The position numbers were made by a program, and so were the translations under genes. This document shows positions 51,378-61,371 of a DNA stretch of 64,000 nt, one piece after another (within the stretch, counting starts at the first letter, position 1; every line of letters starts with the position of its first letter). Below the pieces are notes generated by a model. That model had not been told where the DNA came from. It worked only from the letters and a program-made list of their open reading frames with translations, and did not search any database. This DNA comes from Nonlabens sp. Hel1_33_55 (lineage in GTDB: Bacteria; Bacteroidota; Bacteroidia; Flavobacteriales; Flavobacteriaceae): positions 682,001 to 746,000 of the forward strand of contig NZ_LT627735.1 in NCBI RefSeq assembly GCF_900101765.1, written 5' to 3'.

Positions 51378-53783
51378 ATGATTAAAATAACAAAACAAGA
51401 CATTGATATTTTTATAACAGGCCTAGCATTTTTAGTATTACTAGTGGCGTGTAAACCAGTAGAATCTGCAACCGTCAATAGTAACTCAAGTAGTTCTTCC
51501 GCTGCAAATTATTCTTATAAAGATGCAAATGCGCCGGTTAATGCTCGTATCGATGACCTAATGTCAAAAATGACGTTGGAGGATAAGGTGTATCAAATGT
51601 GTCAGTACGTTGGCCTTGAACACATGAAGCATGCAGAAGCTAAGTTGACTCCTGAAGAATTGGAAAAAAGTGACGCTCTAGGATTTTATCCTGGTGTTCG
51701 CAGTGATAGTGTTGCTAGACTTACTGAAGCTGGCCATATTGGGTCTTTCCTGCACGTAGTAACCGCAGAGGAAGCTAACTACCTGCAGGGACTTGCTCAA
51801 AAATCGCCTTTACAGATTCCTTTACTGATTGGTATCGATGCTATTCATGGTAACGGATTGGTAAGTGGTTCAACCATTTATCCATCACCTATTTCACAAG
51901 CTGCTACCTTTGCAGATGATCTTGTAAAAGAAGGTAGCCGTCAAACAGCAGCAGAGATGAGAGCTAGTGGTATGCACTGGTCGTTCACTCCTAATATTGA
52001 TGTGTTGCGTGATCCACGTTGGGGACGTACTGGTGAGACCTATGGAGAAGATCCATACCTCGTTGGGAATATGGGAATCGCTACTATTAGTGGTATGCAG
52101 TCAGATGATTTTTCAGGAGATGACAACGTCATTGCCTGTGCAAAACACCTGATTGCGGGAAGTTCATCCATAAATGGTTTGAACGCTTCTCCGACAGACG
52201 TTTCAAAACGTACCCTTTTTGAAATTTTTCTTCCTCCATACCGCCGTGCCGTTCAAGAGGCAAACGTCTTTAGTATCATGGCCGCCCATAATGAGGTTGC
52301 CGGTATGCCTGGACATATGGACAAGTTTATGATGACAGATTTAATGCGCGACCGTTGGAACTTTGATGGTTTCTATGTGAGCGACTGGAACGATGTTTCC
52401 CGTATTGACATCTGGCACCACGTTGCTAAGGACTTCAAGCAAGCCGTAGAATTTTCTGTAGGCGCGGGAATGGATATGAATATGCACGGGCCGCTTTTTG
52501 ACAAGCACGTGATCGCTTTAGTCAATGAAGGAAAACTTTCTGAGGATCGTGTAGATGAAGCGTGCCGTAAGATCTTGGAAGTGAAATTCAAAATGGGATT
52601 ATTTGAAAACCCTTATGTAGAAGAAGAGAATGTTCAAGAGATCACTTTCGCGAAAGCGCACCAGCAAAACGCTCTTGAACAAGCAAGAAGATCTATTGTC
52701 CTACTTAAAAACGATAAGAACATCCTACCATTGAAATCCAGCGGAAAGATTTTCATCACAGGACCTAATGCTGACAATCAAACAACTTTGGGAGATTGGG
52801 TTTCGCCTCAACCCGAAGAGAATGTGGTTACCATGTATGAAGGCATAAAGGAAATAGGTGAGGCGAACGGTTATATCGTAGATTACTTTGATAGTGGTGA
52901 CCGCAGTAAGGAAATTACAGATAGCAACATTGACAAAGCTGCAGATATGGCTGCAGATGCAGATATGACCATTCTGGTATTGGGAGAGAATTCATTCCGT
53001 CACGACTGGCCGCGTAAAACTACCGGTGAGAATATCGACCGTGCAACGCTCAAGCTTTCTGGAAACCAGATGAAACTTGCAGATAAGATTCTTGATACCG
53101 GTAAACCTGTAATTGTAGTTTATGTGTCTGGAAGCCCTATTGCAGAACCAGAACTGGAGCAACGCGCCAGCGCTGTTTTGAACACTTGGGAAAGTGGAGC
53201 TTTTGCCGGAACAGCAACTGCTGAAATACTCTTCGGGCAGGTAAATCCTTCAGGTAAATTGCCATTGACGATTCCACGCAGTGTTGGACAGTTGCAGATG
53301 GTCTACAATCACAAGCCTACAGCCTATATCCACAAGTATAATACAGAGAAAAAAACGCCCTTGCACCGTTTTGGATACGGTATGAGTTATACCAAATTTG
53401 AGATAGGAGCACCTAGATTGTCTAATTCCGCTTTCGCGAAAGCGGACGATGTCATCACGGTAAATGTAGATATTACAAACACAGGAACTATGGACGGCGA
53501 GGAAGTTGTCCAAGTTTACATCAATGATGCGATGAGCTCTTTTACAAGACCTGTTAAAGAACTCAAGGGTTATAAAAGAGTGGCTCTAAAAGCTGGAGAA
53601 ACTAAAACTGTACAAATCGAACTGGATGCAGAAGCATTTGCATTCTATGATAGAGATTACAATTTTGTTATCGAGCCTGGAGATTTTACCATCATGGTAG
53701 GAAACAGTAGTAACGACAAAGACTTGAAGACTACGACGGTCACAGCTTCCCAACTGATCACTCTAGAAAAAGCTAATTCATAA
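51378..53783 (+). CDS. Glycoside hydrolase family 3 (beta-glucosidase/beta-xylosidase-like) lipoprotein
   Basis: 801 residues. A lipobox ends the signal (LLVACK, C26). The GH3 N-terminal barrel shows SFTPNIDVLRDPRWGRTGET and nucleophile D336 in FYVSDWNDV; the C-terminal alpha/beta domain and a fibronectin-like tail (VNVDITNTGTMDGEEVVQVY) are complete. GH3 enzymes cut terminal beta-linked glucose, xylose or related sugars. Two palindrome copies are in frame: an imperfect one (52643, TFAKA at 423-427) and a perfect one (53429, AFAKA at 685-689). The stop overlaps the start of the first sulfatase gene by one base. Confidence 0.93.
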   Translation: MIKITKQDIDIFITGLAFLVLLVACKPVESATVNSNSSSSSAANYSYKDANAPVNARIDDLMSKMTLEDKVYQMCQYVGLEHMKHAEAKLTPEELEKSDALGFYPGVRSDSVARLTEAGHIGSFLHVVTAEEANYLQGLAQKSPLQIPLLIGIDAIHGNGLVSGSTIYPSPISQAATFADDLVKEGSRQTAAEMRASGMHWSFTPNIDVLRDPRWGRTGETYGEDPYLVGNMGIATISGMQSDDFSGDDNVIACAKHLIAGSSSINGLNASPTDVSKRTLFEIFLPPYRRAVQEANVFSIMAAHNEVAGMPGHMDKFMMTDLMRDRWNFDGFYVSDWNDVSRIDIWHHVAKDFKQAVEFSVGAGMDMNMHGPLFDKHVIALVNEGKLSEDRVDEACRKILEVKFKMGLFENPYVEEENVQEITFAKAHQQNALEQARRSIVLLKNDKNILPLKSSGKIFITGPNADNQTTLGDWVSPQPEENVVTMYEGIKEIGEANGYIVDYFDSGDRSKEITDSNIDKAADMAADADMTILVLGENSFRHDWPRKTTGENIDRATLKLSGNQMKLADKILDTGKPVIVVYVSGSPIAEPELEQRASAVLNTWESGAFAGTATAEILFGQVNPSGKLPLTIPRSVGQLQMVYNHKPTAYIHKYNTEKKTPLHRFGYGMSYTKFEIGAPRLSNSAFAKADDVITVNVDITNTGTMDGEEVVQVYINDAMSSFTRPVKELKGYKRVALKAGETKTVQIELDAEAFAFYDRDYNFVIEPGDFTIMVGNSSNDKDLKTTTVTASQLITLEKANS
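52643..52658. repeat. 16-bp palindrome, one mismatch, in the GH3 gene
   Basis: CACTTTCGCGAAAGCG: one base differs from the perfect form; read as Thr-Phe-Ala-Lys-Ala in the usual phase. Confidence 0.85.
53429..53444. repeat. 16-bp palindrome copy in the GH3 gene
   Basis: Perfect copy, AFAKA phase (685-689), just before the fibronectin-like tail domain. Confidence 0.95.
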
Positions 53784-55441
53784 TGAAGATGAAAACATTT
53801 TATATCGCCATAACAGGTATTTTTTGCCTTGCAATGACAGGTTGTAAGAGTAATTCAGAAAAAATGTCTCAAGACCTAGCTGTTGCACAAACAGAGCCAG
53901 TTGAAATCAAGAGACCTAACATCATCTACATTATGGCAGATGATTTGACTACCCAAGCCATTAGTGCTTATGGTGGTATTTACAAAGACATCGCACCTAC
54001 ACCAAATATTGACAGGTTAGCTAATGAAGGGATGATCTTTCAGGATGCTATTTGTACTAATGCGATCTGTGGACCCAGTCGGGCAGCCATCCTAACGGGT
54101 AATTACAGCAATCGCAATGGTTACTACAAGAATGAAAGCGGTGGTAAGTTTGATGAAACCCAATGGACGTTCCCACAGGAGTTTCAGGATGCCGGTTATC
54201 AGACATCGCTTTTTGGAAAATGGCACCTAGGAACAGAACCACAGGGATTTGATACGTTCAAATACCATAACAGTGCTGGCCAGCAGGGTCACTATTGGGA
54301 TCCTTTGTATAATATGAATGGAACAGACACCAAAACAGAAGGCTATTCCACCAACTTAAGTACCGACTTTGCCATGCAATGGTTGCAGGAAGAGCGTAAG
54401 CAAGACGATCCATTCTTGATGGTGTTACAATACAAGGCGCCACACAGACCGTGGCAACCAGATGAGAAATATGAAGATTTATGGGAAGATATAGAAATGC
54501 CATACCCATCAACCTTCAACGATGATTATGATGGGCGTGAACTAACAGCTGGCGATACTGAAATGACGATGGAACATTTTTCCCGTCGTGATATGAAATT
54601 TGAAGAGCCCGAAAATCTTAAAGGAAAGGAAAAGATTCAATGGGCATTTTATGGTGCTAAGAATGACGAAATCGTACAGCCAGAAGGAATGAGCGATGAG
54701 GAAGGTCGCAAATGGAGGTACCAGACTTACATCAAGGATTACCTAGCTTGTGTAAAATCTGTAGATGATAATATAGGTCGTGTCCTCAATTATTTGGATG
54801 AGAACAATCTTGCTGATAATACAATCATAGTTTTGACTTCTGATCAAGGATTTTACCTAGGTGAACACGGCTTTTTTGACAAGCGATTTATTTATGAGGA
54901 GAGCGTACGCATGCCTTTCATCATGAAATATCCAGGCTATGCAAAACCAGGCAGTGTTAGCAACGATGTAGTCGCTAACATTGATTTTGCTCCTACCTTA
55001 TTGGATGTTGCAGGAATCGAGACCGATCAACCTATGCACGGTAAGAGTTTCAAAACCTTATTAAGAGGTGAAACTCCGGACGACTGGCAACAAGCAACAT
55101 ACTACCATTACTATGAGTGGCCATACTGGCACCATGTACAACCGCACTATGGTATTAGAACGCAGAAGTTTACTCTCGCGCATTTTTATTACAACATTGA
55201 TGTATGGGAACTCTATGATCTAGAAAAGGATCCTGAGCAGATGAATAACATCATTGACGATCCAGCCTATGCGGATACTGTTACACGATTGAAGAGCGAA
55301 CTTAAGGACTTGATGGCTAAATACGAGAACGACAGAACGTTGGAAGACTTCCGTGAGATAACAGATAAGGATTTTGGCTCGATTGTAGATATTAAGGATA
55401 GTGAGACCAGCGTACAAGATGTACTTACCGGTGATAACTAA
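53783..55441 (+). CDS. Cys-type sulfatase (S1 family) lipoprotein, first of four
   Basis: 552 residues with a lipobox (AMTGCK, C21). The formylglycine motif is C96-G-P-S-R100 followed by AAILTG. Metal-binding DD lies in IIYIMADDL, and KWHLG and TSDQGFYLGEHGFFDKR complete the active site. These enzymes remove sulfate esters from sugars once the Cys is matured by FGE. The long C-terminal part with YHYYEWPYWHHVQPHYGIR resembles S1 sulfatases of PULs. The next sulfatase gene starts 28 bases downstream. Confidence 0.93.
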   Translation: MKMKTFYIAITGIFCLAMTGCKSNSEKMSQDLAVAQTEPVEIKRPNIIYIMADDLTTQAISAYGGIYKDIAPTPNIDRLANEGMIFQDAICTNAICGPSRAAILTGNYSNRNGYYKNESGGKFDETQWTFPQEFQDAGYQTSLFGKWHLGTEPQGFDTFKYHNSAGQQGHYWDPLYNMNGTDTKTEGYSTNLSTDFAMQWLQEERKQDDPFLMVLQYKAPHRPWQPDEKYEDLWEDIEMPYPSTFNDDYDGRELTAGDTEMTMEHFSRRDMKFEEPENLKGKEKIQWAFYGAKNDEIVQPEGMSDEEGRKWRYQTYIKDYLACVKSVDDNIGRVLNYLDENNLADNTIIVLTSDQGFYLGEHGFFDKRFIYEESVRMPFIMKYPGYAKPGSVSNDVVANIDFAPTLLDVAGIETDQPMHGKSFKTLLRGETPDDWQQATYYHYYEWPYWHHVQPHYGIRTQKFTLAHFYYNIDVWELYDLEKDPEQMNNIIDDPAYADTVTRLKSELKDLMAKYENDRTLEDFREITDKDFGSIVDIKDSETSVQDVLTGDN

Positions 55442-55469
55442 CGAACACTTTGAAAAAACAAAACCCAGT

Positions 55470-57050
55470 ATGAAACCTATCCTTAAACTAGTTGCGGTAT
55501 TTTTTGCAGCAATATTTGCTGGGTGCAACGCCCAACAGGTGTTCGCTCAGGAAAGTTCTTCATCAAGCGATCAAAAGAACATTCTTTTTATTGCTGTTGA
55601 TGATTTGAAACCACTGCTTTCCAACTACGGTGAATCCCAAATGGTAACGCCTAATTTTGACCGTTTGGCAAAAATGGGAGTCACATTTACCAACGCACAC
55701 GTGCAGTATGCCGTTTGTGGACCGTCCAGGGCTAGTGTAATGACGGGAACAAATCCCGATAGAACAAAGGTTTGGGACTTGCATACAGATTTTCGCGAGA
55801 GTGCTCCAGATCTTGTGTCGATGCCAGAATATTTGATATCTCAAGGCTATGCCACCACCGCGGTAGGTAAGATATATCACAAGGGTTCATCTGCGCCAGG
55901 TCACGATGGTAAGAGCTGGTCCATTGATTACACCTTACCAGATAATTACCCAGAAGCTTACGGTGAACCTCTGTTTAGCTATTATCAGGACCCTGAAAAT
56001 AAGATGAAGTATGAGGCTATCTTAAAGGAAGCAGAAGCAAAGGGAATCAAGAGAAATGGAAAACTGCGCAATTTTGCTTTCAAAAAATTCAAGCCTTCTA
56101 CAGAAGGTGCTGATGTCCCAGACAATGCTTATCAGGATGGTTTGTATACGCAAACAGCACTGGCTAAAATCAATCAGTTAGAAGAAGGTGATAAACCTTG
56201 GTTTTTAGGAGTTGGTTTTCAAAAGCCGCACCTACCGTTTGTAGCTCCCAAAAAATACTGGGATTTGTACGATCGTGATGAGATTGAATTGGCAGCGTTT
56301 CAACAGCTATCTGAAGGCACGCCTGAGTTTGCGTTTCACTCTTTTGGTGAGTTAAGAGCATTTTCTGACATTAACAATAAGTTGCGTCAAGGCGATGTGT
56401 TACCAGAAGAAAAACAGCGTGAACTAATACACGGTTACATGGCTTGTATTTCCTATATCGATGCCCAGCTGGGCAAGTTGTTGGACGAGCTCGATGCCCG
56501 TAAAATTACAGACGATACCGTTATCGTTCTTTGGGGTGACCACGGTTTCCACTTAGGTGACCATACAGAATGGTGCAAACACTCCAATTTTGAACAGGCA
56601 ACCCGCATTCCATTTATGTTTGCAGGTCCTGGCGTTCAAAAAGATAAAATGGAGTCAACTCCAGTGAATCTTGTCGATTTGTTCCCAACCGTATTTGAAT
56701 TGGCTGGCGTTCAACAATCTACTCAAACGGATGGTAAATCATTGGCTCCATTGCTTGATGAAGATCCACAGACTCAAATAGGTGTCGATTATGCCTATTT
56801 CCAGTACCGACGTGGCAATAGAATGGGCTATGGCATACGCACAGATCGTTACAGATATACAGAATGGCTGGGCGACAACTGGCGCAGTACACAAACTTAT
56901 GATGCAGACCTTATCCAGGGAAGAGAACTATATGACTATAAGTTAGATCCTTTGGAAACCAAAAATTTTGCAAAGGACGATGCATACAAAGCCGTTATGA
57001 AAGATTTGAGGGAGCGTTTGCTATCACATTTGGCAAACGGTAAAAAGTAA
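55470..57050 (+). CDS. Cys-type sulfatase, iduronate-2-sulfatase-like, lipoprotein
   Basis: 526 residues from ATG 55470; an upstream in-frame ATG (55401) lies within the previous gene and has no signal. A lipobox is at IFAGC (C19). The active site is C83-G-P-S-R with ASVMTG, and metal ligands lie in FIAVDDLKPL and VLWGDHGFHLGDHTEW. The stretch NPDRTKVWDLHTDFRE after the motif is typical of iduronate-2-sulfatase-like (S1_7) enzymes. It probably cuts a 2-O-sulfate or similar group, but the position is not predictable by eye. Confidence 0.92.
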   Translation: MKPILKLVAVFFAAIFAGCNAQQVFAQESSSSSDQKNILFIAVDDLKPLLSNYGESQMVTPNFDRLAKMGVTFTNAHVQYAVCGPSRASVMTGTNPDRTKVWDLHTDFRESAPDLVSMPEYLISQGYATTAVGKIYHKGSSAPGHDGKSWSIDYTLPDNYPEAYGEPLFSYYQDPENKMKYEAILKEAEAKGIKRNGKLRNFAFKKFKPSTEGADVPDNAYQDGLYTQTALAKINQLEEGDKPWFLGVGFQKPHLPFVAPKKYWDLYDRDEIELAAFQQLSEGTPEFAFHSFGELRAFSDINNKLRQGDVLPEEKQRELIHGYMACISYIDAQLGKLLDELDARKITDDTVIVLWGDHGFHLGDHTEWCKHSNFEQATRIPFMFAGPGVQKDKMESTPVNLVDLFPTVFELAGVQQSTQTDGKSLAPLLDEDPQTQIGVDYAYFQYRRGNRMGYGIRTDRYRYTEWLGDNWRSTQTYDADLIQGRELYDYKLDPLETKNFAKDDAYKAVMKDLRERLLSHLANGKK

Positions 57051-57112
57051 CTTGTTCTAGATCGGTTTGCTTATCGTCAGGAAATTATAGTGCAGTTTGT
57101 TGGTAATAATTT

Positions 57113-57128
57113 CGCTTTCGCGAAAGCG
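57113..57128. repeat. 16-bp palindrome copy between sulfatase genes
   Basis: Perfect copy 20 bases before the ATG at 57149, so it lies in the leader of the third sulfatase gene and could form a hairpin near the ribosome binding region. Confidence 0.95.
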
Positions 57129-57148
57129 GAACATTTAAAAATATTTCT

Positions 57149-58591
57149 ATGAAAAATTTATGGTCATTGCTTATTCTTGCCTTGGTTGCAAGTAGTTCCT
57201 ACGCTCAAGAAAAACCCAACATCTTGATCATTCATACAGATGATTTAGGGTACCACGATTTGAGCCTTACCGGTTCAGAATTGTACGATACGCCCAATAT
57301 TGATGGATTGGCAAAGAAATCAGTTCAATTTACTAATGCGTATAGTTCTTACCCGCGATGTACACCATCGCGCTATGCGATGATGACAGGAACCTATCCT
57401 GTTAATGAGGACAAAGGATATTTGGGTGGTATTTCAGATGATAAAAATATGGTCAAGCAATTTAATAAGGCTGGCTACAACACCGGGTTTATTGGCAAAT
57501 GGCATTTAGGAGAGAATGAAAGTGATCCTAAAGGTTTCGGTTATGATTATTCCTATGCCGCTGGAAGAGCTGGTGGTGTAGGCCAGCGATACTATCCATT
57601 CAATACTCAAAAAAATGGTAAGGAGGCAAAGGAAATTGTTCCTGATGTTGAAGAAGATAGCCAGGAAGGTGATTATATAAGCGATGTGATGACGGGTGCT
57701 ACCATTGATTTTATTAAGAACAATACTGGTAAGCAGCCATTTTTAGCCGTGTTGTCATTTTATGCCGTCCATACACCGCTAGAGGCGAAAAAGGAAGATA
57801 AGCAAAGGAATAAAAAGCAACTGGAATCGATGACTTTTGAAGGTCCAGATTTCTTACCACAAGGTGAAGGTAGAAACAAGCAACATCAAGATGATGCAGA
57901 CTATGCCGGTATGGTAGAGAACGTGGATGAGAACGTAGGGAAGTTGTTAAAAACGCTCAAGGATTTAGGTATAGATAAAAACACTATCGTCGTTTTTTCC
58001 AGCGATCATGGTGGTCTTTCCAATGATGGAAACAAAAGAGAACGAGAACTAGCCACTTCAAACCTACCGCTCAAAGCAGGTAAGGGATGGTTATATGAAG
58101 GCGGAATTAGAGTGCCGTTATTTGTAAAATGGGCAGATCAATTAGAGCCTAGAGTTGACCAACAATCCATAATTGTTGGAATGGATATTTTTCCAACATT
58201 GATGGATCTAGCCATTGATCAAAAAATAGATGGTATTGACGGGAAGAGTTTTGAGCCGGTGTTGAGAGCAGACGACACCTGGGACGAACGTACTGTTTTC
58301 TGGCATTCCAATAAAGCTAGACCGCACTCTACAGGTGATTCAAAGATGAGCGTGGTGAGATCTGGCGATTACAAGTTGGTCATGTACAATAAGGAAAATC
58401 GCACTGAACTTTACAACCTTAAAGAAGATATAAGCGAGCAAAATGATCTGTCTGCCACGATGCCCGGAAAAGCACAGGAACTTACCAAAACATTGAAAGC
58501 TTGGAAAAGAGAATATCTAGTACCTGAAAAAATGGATATGTGGAAGAGCCACCGTACGGAGATGAAAGCTAAAAAGAAGAAAAAGAAGTAG
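57149..58591 (+). CDS. Cys-type sulfatase (S1 family), periplasmic, third of four
   Basis: 480 residues with a Sec signal peptide (VASSSYAQ). The motif is C71-T-P-S-R with YAMMTG; metal ligands lie in IHTDDLGYHD and FSSDHGGLS, and KWHLGENE is present. It resembles the arylsulfatase A-like S1_16/S1_20 groups found in marine PULs, although the subfamily is a guess. The C-terminus is very lysine-rich (KAKKKKKK). Its stop codon overlaps the GTG start of the next gene by one base. Confidence 0.92.
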   Translation: MKNLWSLLILALVASSSYAQEKPNILIIHTDDLGYHDLSLTGSELYDTPNIDGLAKKSVQFTNAYSSYPRCTPSRYAMMTGTYPVNEDKGYLGGISDDKNMVKQFNKAGYNTGFIGKWHLGENESDPKGFGYDYSYAAGRAGGVGQRYYPFNTQKNGKEAKEIVPDVEEDSQEGDYISDVMTGATIDFIKNNTGKQPFLAVLSFYAVHTPLEAKKEDKQRNKKQLESMTFEGPDFLPQGEGRNKQHQDDADYAGMVENVDENVGKLLKTLKDLGIDKNTIVVFSSDHGGLSNDGNKRERELATSNLPLKAGKGWLYEGGIRVPLFVKWADQLEPRVDQQSIIVGMDIFPTLMDLAIDQKIDGIDGKSFEPVLRADDTWDERTVFWHSNKARPHSTGDSKMSVVRSGDYKLVMYNKENRTELYNLKEDISEQNDLSATMPGKAQELTKTLKAWKREYLVPEKMDMWKSHRTEMKAKKKKKK

Positions 58592-59499
58592 TGAACTTCA
58601 ATCTTGTATTCAGAAATGTTTTAATCTTATGCTGCCTGATAGCTACCATATTAATGGATGCGCAAAATCTGCAGCAAGTCCCTTTAAAAACAAAAGTTTT
58701 CCTACTCGCAGGGCAATCCAATATGGATGGTCGCGCAAAGGCTAGCGGATTATCTCAAGAAGATAAACTGCGACTCAAAGCTGCACAACGCAATGTTACG
58801 TTACATTACAACTTTGAAGAACGGAAACCGCTCGATACGACTAAGGTCGCGACTCATACCGCAAGAAAATTTGGTGCCGATTATCTCTTTGGGCCAGAAT
58901 TTTTTTTTGGTATTGAGATGTCAGAGGAATATCCAGAGCATCAAATCGTACTTATTAAGCGAGCGCGTGGTGGTATGTCGCTTTACGGTGCTTGGAATCC
59001 AGACTGGACGCTAGAAAAAGCCACCGAAATCAAAGAAGAAAATCAGCCTAAACTCTATGGCGAATTTGTAAGCTATTCAAAGGATGTGCTCGCAAGTTTA
59101 AAAAAAGACAGCTATGAACTTTGTGGTATGCTGTGGGTTCAAGGAGAATCTGATAGTGGTAAGAAAGGTGGTTTAAAGCCTAGAAATGAATATCAGGAGA
59201 ACCTAACCAATCTTATTCAACACGTACGCAAAGATTTTGATGCTCCCGAACTACCATTTCTAATGTTCCAAGTAGGAAATGGAAAAGTGGTAGAAGCTAT
59301 GCAAAATGTATCCCGAGAAAACGCGAACGTTGTTCTAATACCACAAGAAAAAGATAAAGATTCCGATTTCTACTTTGAAAAAAATCCACCACCAGTTGGT
59401 CATTATGTAGCTCAAGCGATGAAGAAAATAGGTGTGTATTTTTTTCAATATTATCAAAAGGAATTTGTACAGAGATTCCCTGTATTCGAGGAGCACTAA
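58591..59499 (+). CDS. Exported SGNH-type carbohydrate esterase (SASA/DUF303-like)
   Basis: 302 residues from GTG 58591, with a signal peptide (ATILMDAQ). SGNH blocks are visible: block I LLAGQSNMDGR (nucleophile S43), the RARGGMSLYG segment, LWVQGESDSG as block III, and PVGHY as the His block. This is the sialate O-acetylesterase-like family, which removes O-acetyl groups from sugars. In a sulfatase-rich PUL it probably deacetylates the glycan before glycosidases act. Confidence 0.85.
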   Translation: MNFNLVFRNVLILCCLIATILMDAQNLQQVPLKTKVFLLAGQSNMDGRAKASGLSQEDKLRLKAAQRNVTLHYNFEERKPLDTTKVATHTARKFGADYLFGPEFFFGIEMSEEYPEHQIVLIKRARGGMSLYGAWNPDWTLEKATEIKEENQPKLYGEFVSYSKDVLASLKKDSYELCGMLWVQGESDSGKKGGLKPRNEYQENLTNLIQHVRKDFDAPELPFLMFQVGNGKVVEAMQNVSRENANVVLIPQEKDKDSDFYFEKNPPPVGHYVAQAMKKIGVYFFQYYQKEFVQRFPVFEEH

Positions 59500-59577
59500 T
59501 AATTAATGCTCATCAACTGTGATCCACTTGAAATATCGACTTTAGTGGAAAATCACAGAATTTTAAAATGTTAGTGA

Positions 59578-61371
59578 ATGAAACATATACTCGTAATATC
59601 AACATTAATATTGCTTTCATATAGCTCTCTTTATGCACAAAAAAACAGCTCCTATAAAAATCAGTGGCAGTTTCCCGCTCAGGATCCTGCCATGTATGTC
59701 ACTGCCGATCAACAACGAGAACTATACGCTACAGATGCAGAAATGCAATGGTTCAAGGATGCAAAGTTGGGCATATTCGTTCATTGGGGACCAGCCCTAT
59801 TGAAAACTAATGTCTTGAGTTGGGGAAGAAATGGAGAACGTCCTGGAGCTGGAAGAGCCGCCACTAATGGAGTTGAACCAGAAGTTTACGATAATCTCTA
59901 CAAAAAGTTCAATCCTAAAAATTTTGATGCAGATCGGTGGATGCAACAAGTCAAGGATTGGGGCGCAGAATACATTGTATTCACAGCAAAGCATCACGAT
60001 GGATTCGCCTTTTTTGATGCAAAGAATACGGAGTACGATATAATGAATACGCCTTATGGTAGAGATATTTGTAAGGAATTGGCAGATGCCGCTCATAAAG
60101 CTGGTGTTAAGCTATTCTGGTATTACTCACAACCAGACTGGACGCATCCAGATAATTTGAGAGAAAAACATTACCAAAATTATTTGCCCTATATGAAAGA
60201 ACACGTGGAGCAGTTATTCACGGAATATGGCAAAATCGACGGTGTTTTTTGGGATCATTTGGCTACTAAGTATTGGCAATGGGACAGTTATAATGTCCTA
60301 AAAGATATGAAGAAATGGCAGCCTGGAATTGTTAGCAACGCACGAACCGGTTTTGGCTGGCCACTGGAAGATCGTGGCGATTATGACACACCAGAACAAT
60401 CTCTGGGACCAGTAGATCATCATAGGTATTGGGAAGCCTGCCTAACAATGACTGATAAATGGCTTTACAGTCCTAAAGGTCCGATCAAACCTTATGAAAC
60501 CGTTCTGGGTATGTTGATTCAAGTTGCGGGTAATGGAGGGAATCTTCTGTTAAATTTAGGGCCTAACGGCAAAGGTGAATTTGTTCAAAAAGAAGCTGAT
60601 GAGGCCATAAAAGTCGGTCAATGGATCAAAAATTACTGCCACACCATTAAAAACACGCGTCGCGGCATCTACATTGGCGGTGATTACGGCGCCTCCACTC
60701 AGGTCGGGAAAAAATTATACATACACATATTACAGAAAGATGCTAACGCTGGTGCCTACATCGAGTTGCCTGAGCTTCCCACAGCTATAATTTCCGCAAG
60801 GGGAATTACTGATGGTTTTGAAAATTATAAAGTCGAGGATGGAAAGTTGGTTCTCGCTTTCGCGAAAGCGGAATTTGACAAAAATATAGACAACATTGTA
60901 GAATTGACCTTAGCCGAAGATCCTGCCAACTTTGAGCGTATAGAAACCTGGAAAGCCATACCCATCGAAAACAGCGAGTTTGTGGCAAGAGCATCTACTT
61001 TCACGAAAGCGAAAAACAAACCCAGTGCCATTTACAATGAGGATGGCAATGTATTTAGTGAAGGCATTCACTTAAAAGAATGGTGGGAACCTGCAAAAGA
61101 CGACGCTGAACCTAGCTTGACATTGGATTTCAAGTCAGCTAAAGATATCAGAACTGTACTGTTGAGTGAAAATATGCGCTCGCATTGCGTGCGTGAGTTT
61201 ATGCTTGAGGCAAAAGATTCCAACGGAAACTGGAATGAGATCTATCAGGGAAAAACGATAGGTGAAGGTTTACGAATCAAGCTCAATGGCAGTGCTATAC
61301 ACGGTCTGCGATTCCAACCAACGAAACATACTCAAACCATTCAAATAACCGCTTTCAATGCTTATGAATAA
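59578..61371 (+). CDS. Glycoside hydrolase family 29 (alpha-L-fucosidase-like)
   Basis: 597 residues with a signal peptide (SLYAQ). The GH29 barrel has LGIFVHWGPALLK, YIVFTAKHHDGF, FWYYSQPDW and the nucleophile region GKIDGVFWDHL (D226). NGGNLLLNLGPNGKG marks the end of the barrel. A C-terminal domain of about 150 residues (about 450-597) looks like a carbohydrate-binding module. Two palindrome copies (60855 and a degraded one at 60996) sit between barrel and tail. The enzyme cuts terminal alpha-fucose or a related sugar. The last 14 bases overlap the next sulfatase gene. Confidence 0.9.
   Translation: MKHILVISTLILLSYSSLYAQKNSSYKNQWQFPAQDPAMYVTADQQRELYATDAEMQWFKDAKLGIFVHWGPALLKTNVLSWGRNGERPGAGRAATNGVEPEVYDNLYKKFNPKNFDADRWMQQVKDWGAEYIVFTAKHHDGFAFFDAKNTEYDIMNTPYGRDICKELADAAHKAGVKLFWYYSQPDWTHPDNLREKHYQNYLPYMKEHVEQLFTEYGKIDGVFWDHLATKYWQWDSYNVLKDMKKWQPGIVSNARTGFGWPLEDRGDYDTPEQSLGPVDHHRYWEACLTMTDKWLYSPKGPIKPYETVLGMLIQVAGNGGNLLLNLGPNGKGEFVQKEADEAIKVGQWIKNYCHTIKNTRRGIYIGGDYGASTQVGKKLYIHILQKDANAGAYIELPELPTAIISARGITDGFENYKVEDGKLVLAFAKAEFDKNIDNIVELTLAEDPANFERIETWKAIPIENSEFVARASTFTKAKNKPSAIYNEDGNVFSEGIHLKEWWEPAKDDAEPSLTLDFKSAKDIRTVLLSENMRSHCVREFMLEAKDSNGNWNEIYQGKTIGEGLRIKLNGSAIHGLRFQPTKHTQTIQITAFNAYE
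60855..60870. repeat. 16-bp palindrome copy in the GH29 gene
   Basis: Perfect copy, AFAKA phase (427-431). Confidence 0.95.
60996..61011. repeat. Degenerate 16-bp palindrome in the GH29 gene
   Basis: TACTTTCACGAAAGCG has three mismatches; it is in the same phase (Thr-Phe-Thr-Lys-Ala) and may be a decayed copy. Confidence 0.5.
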
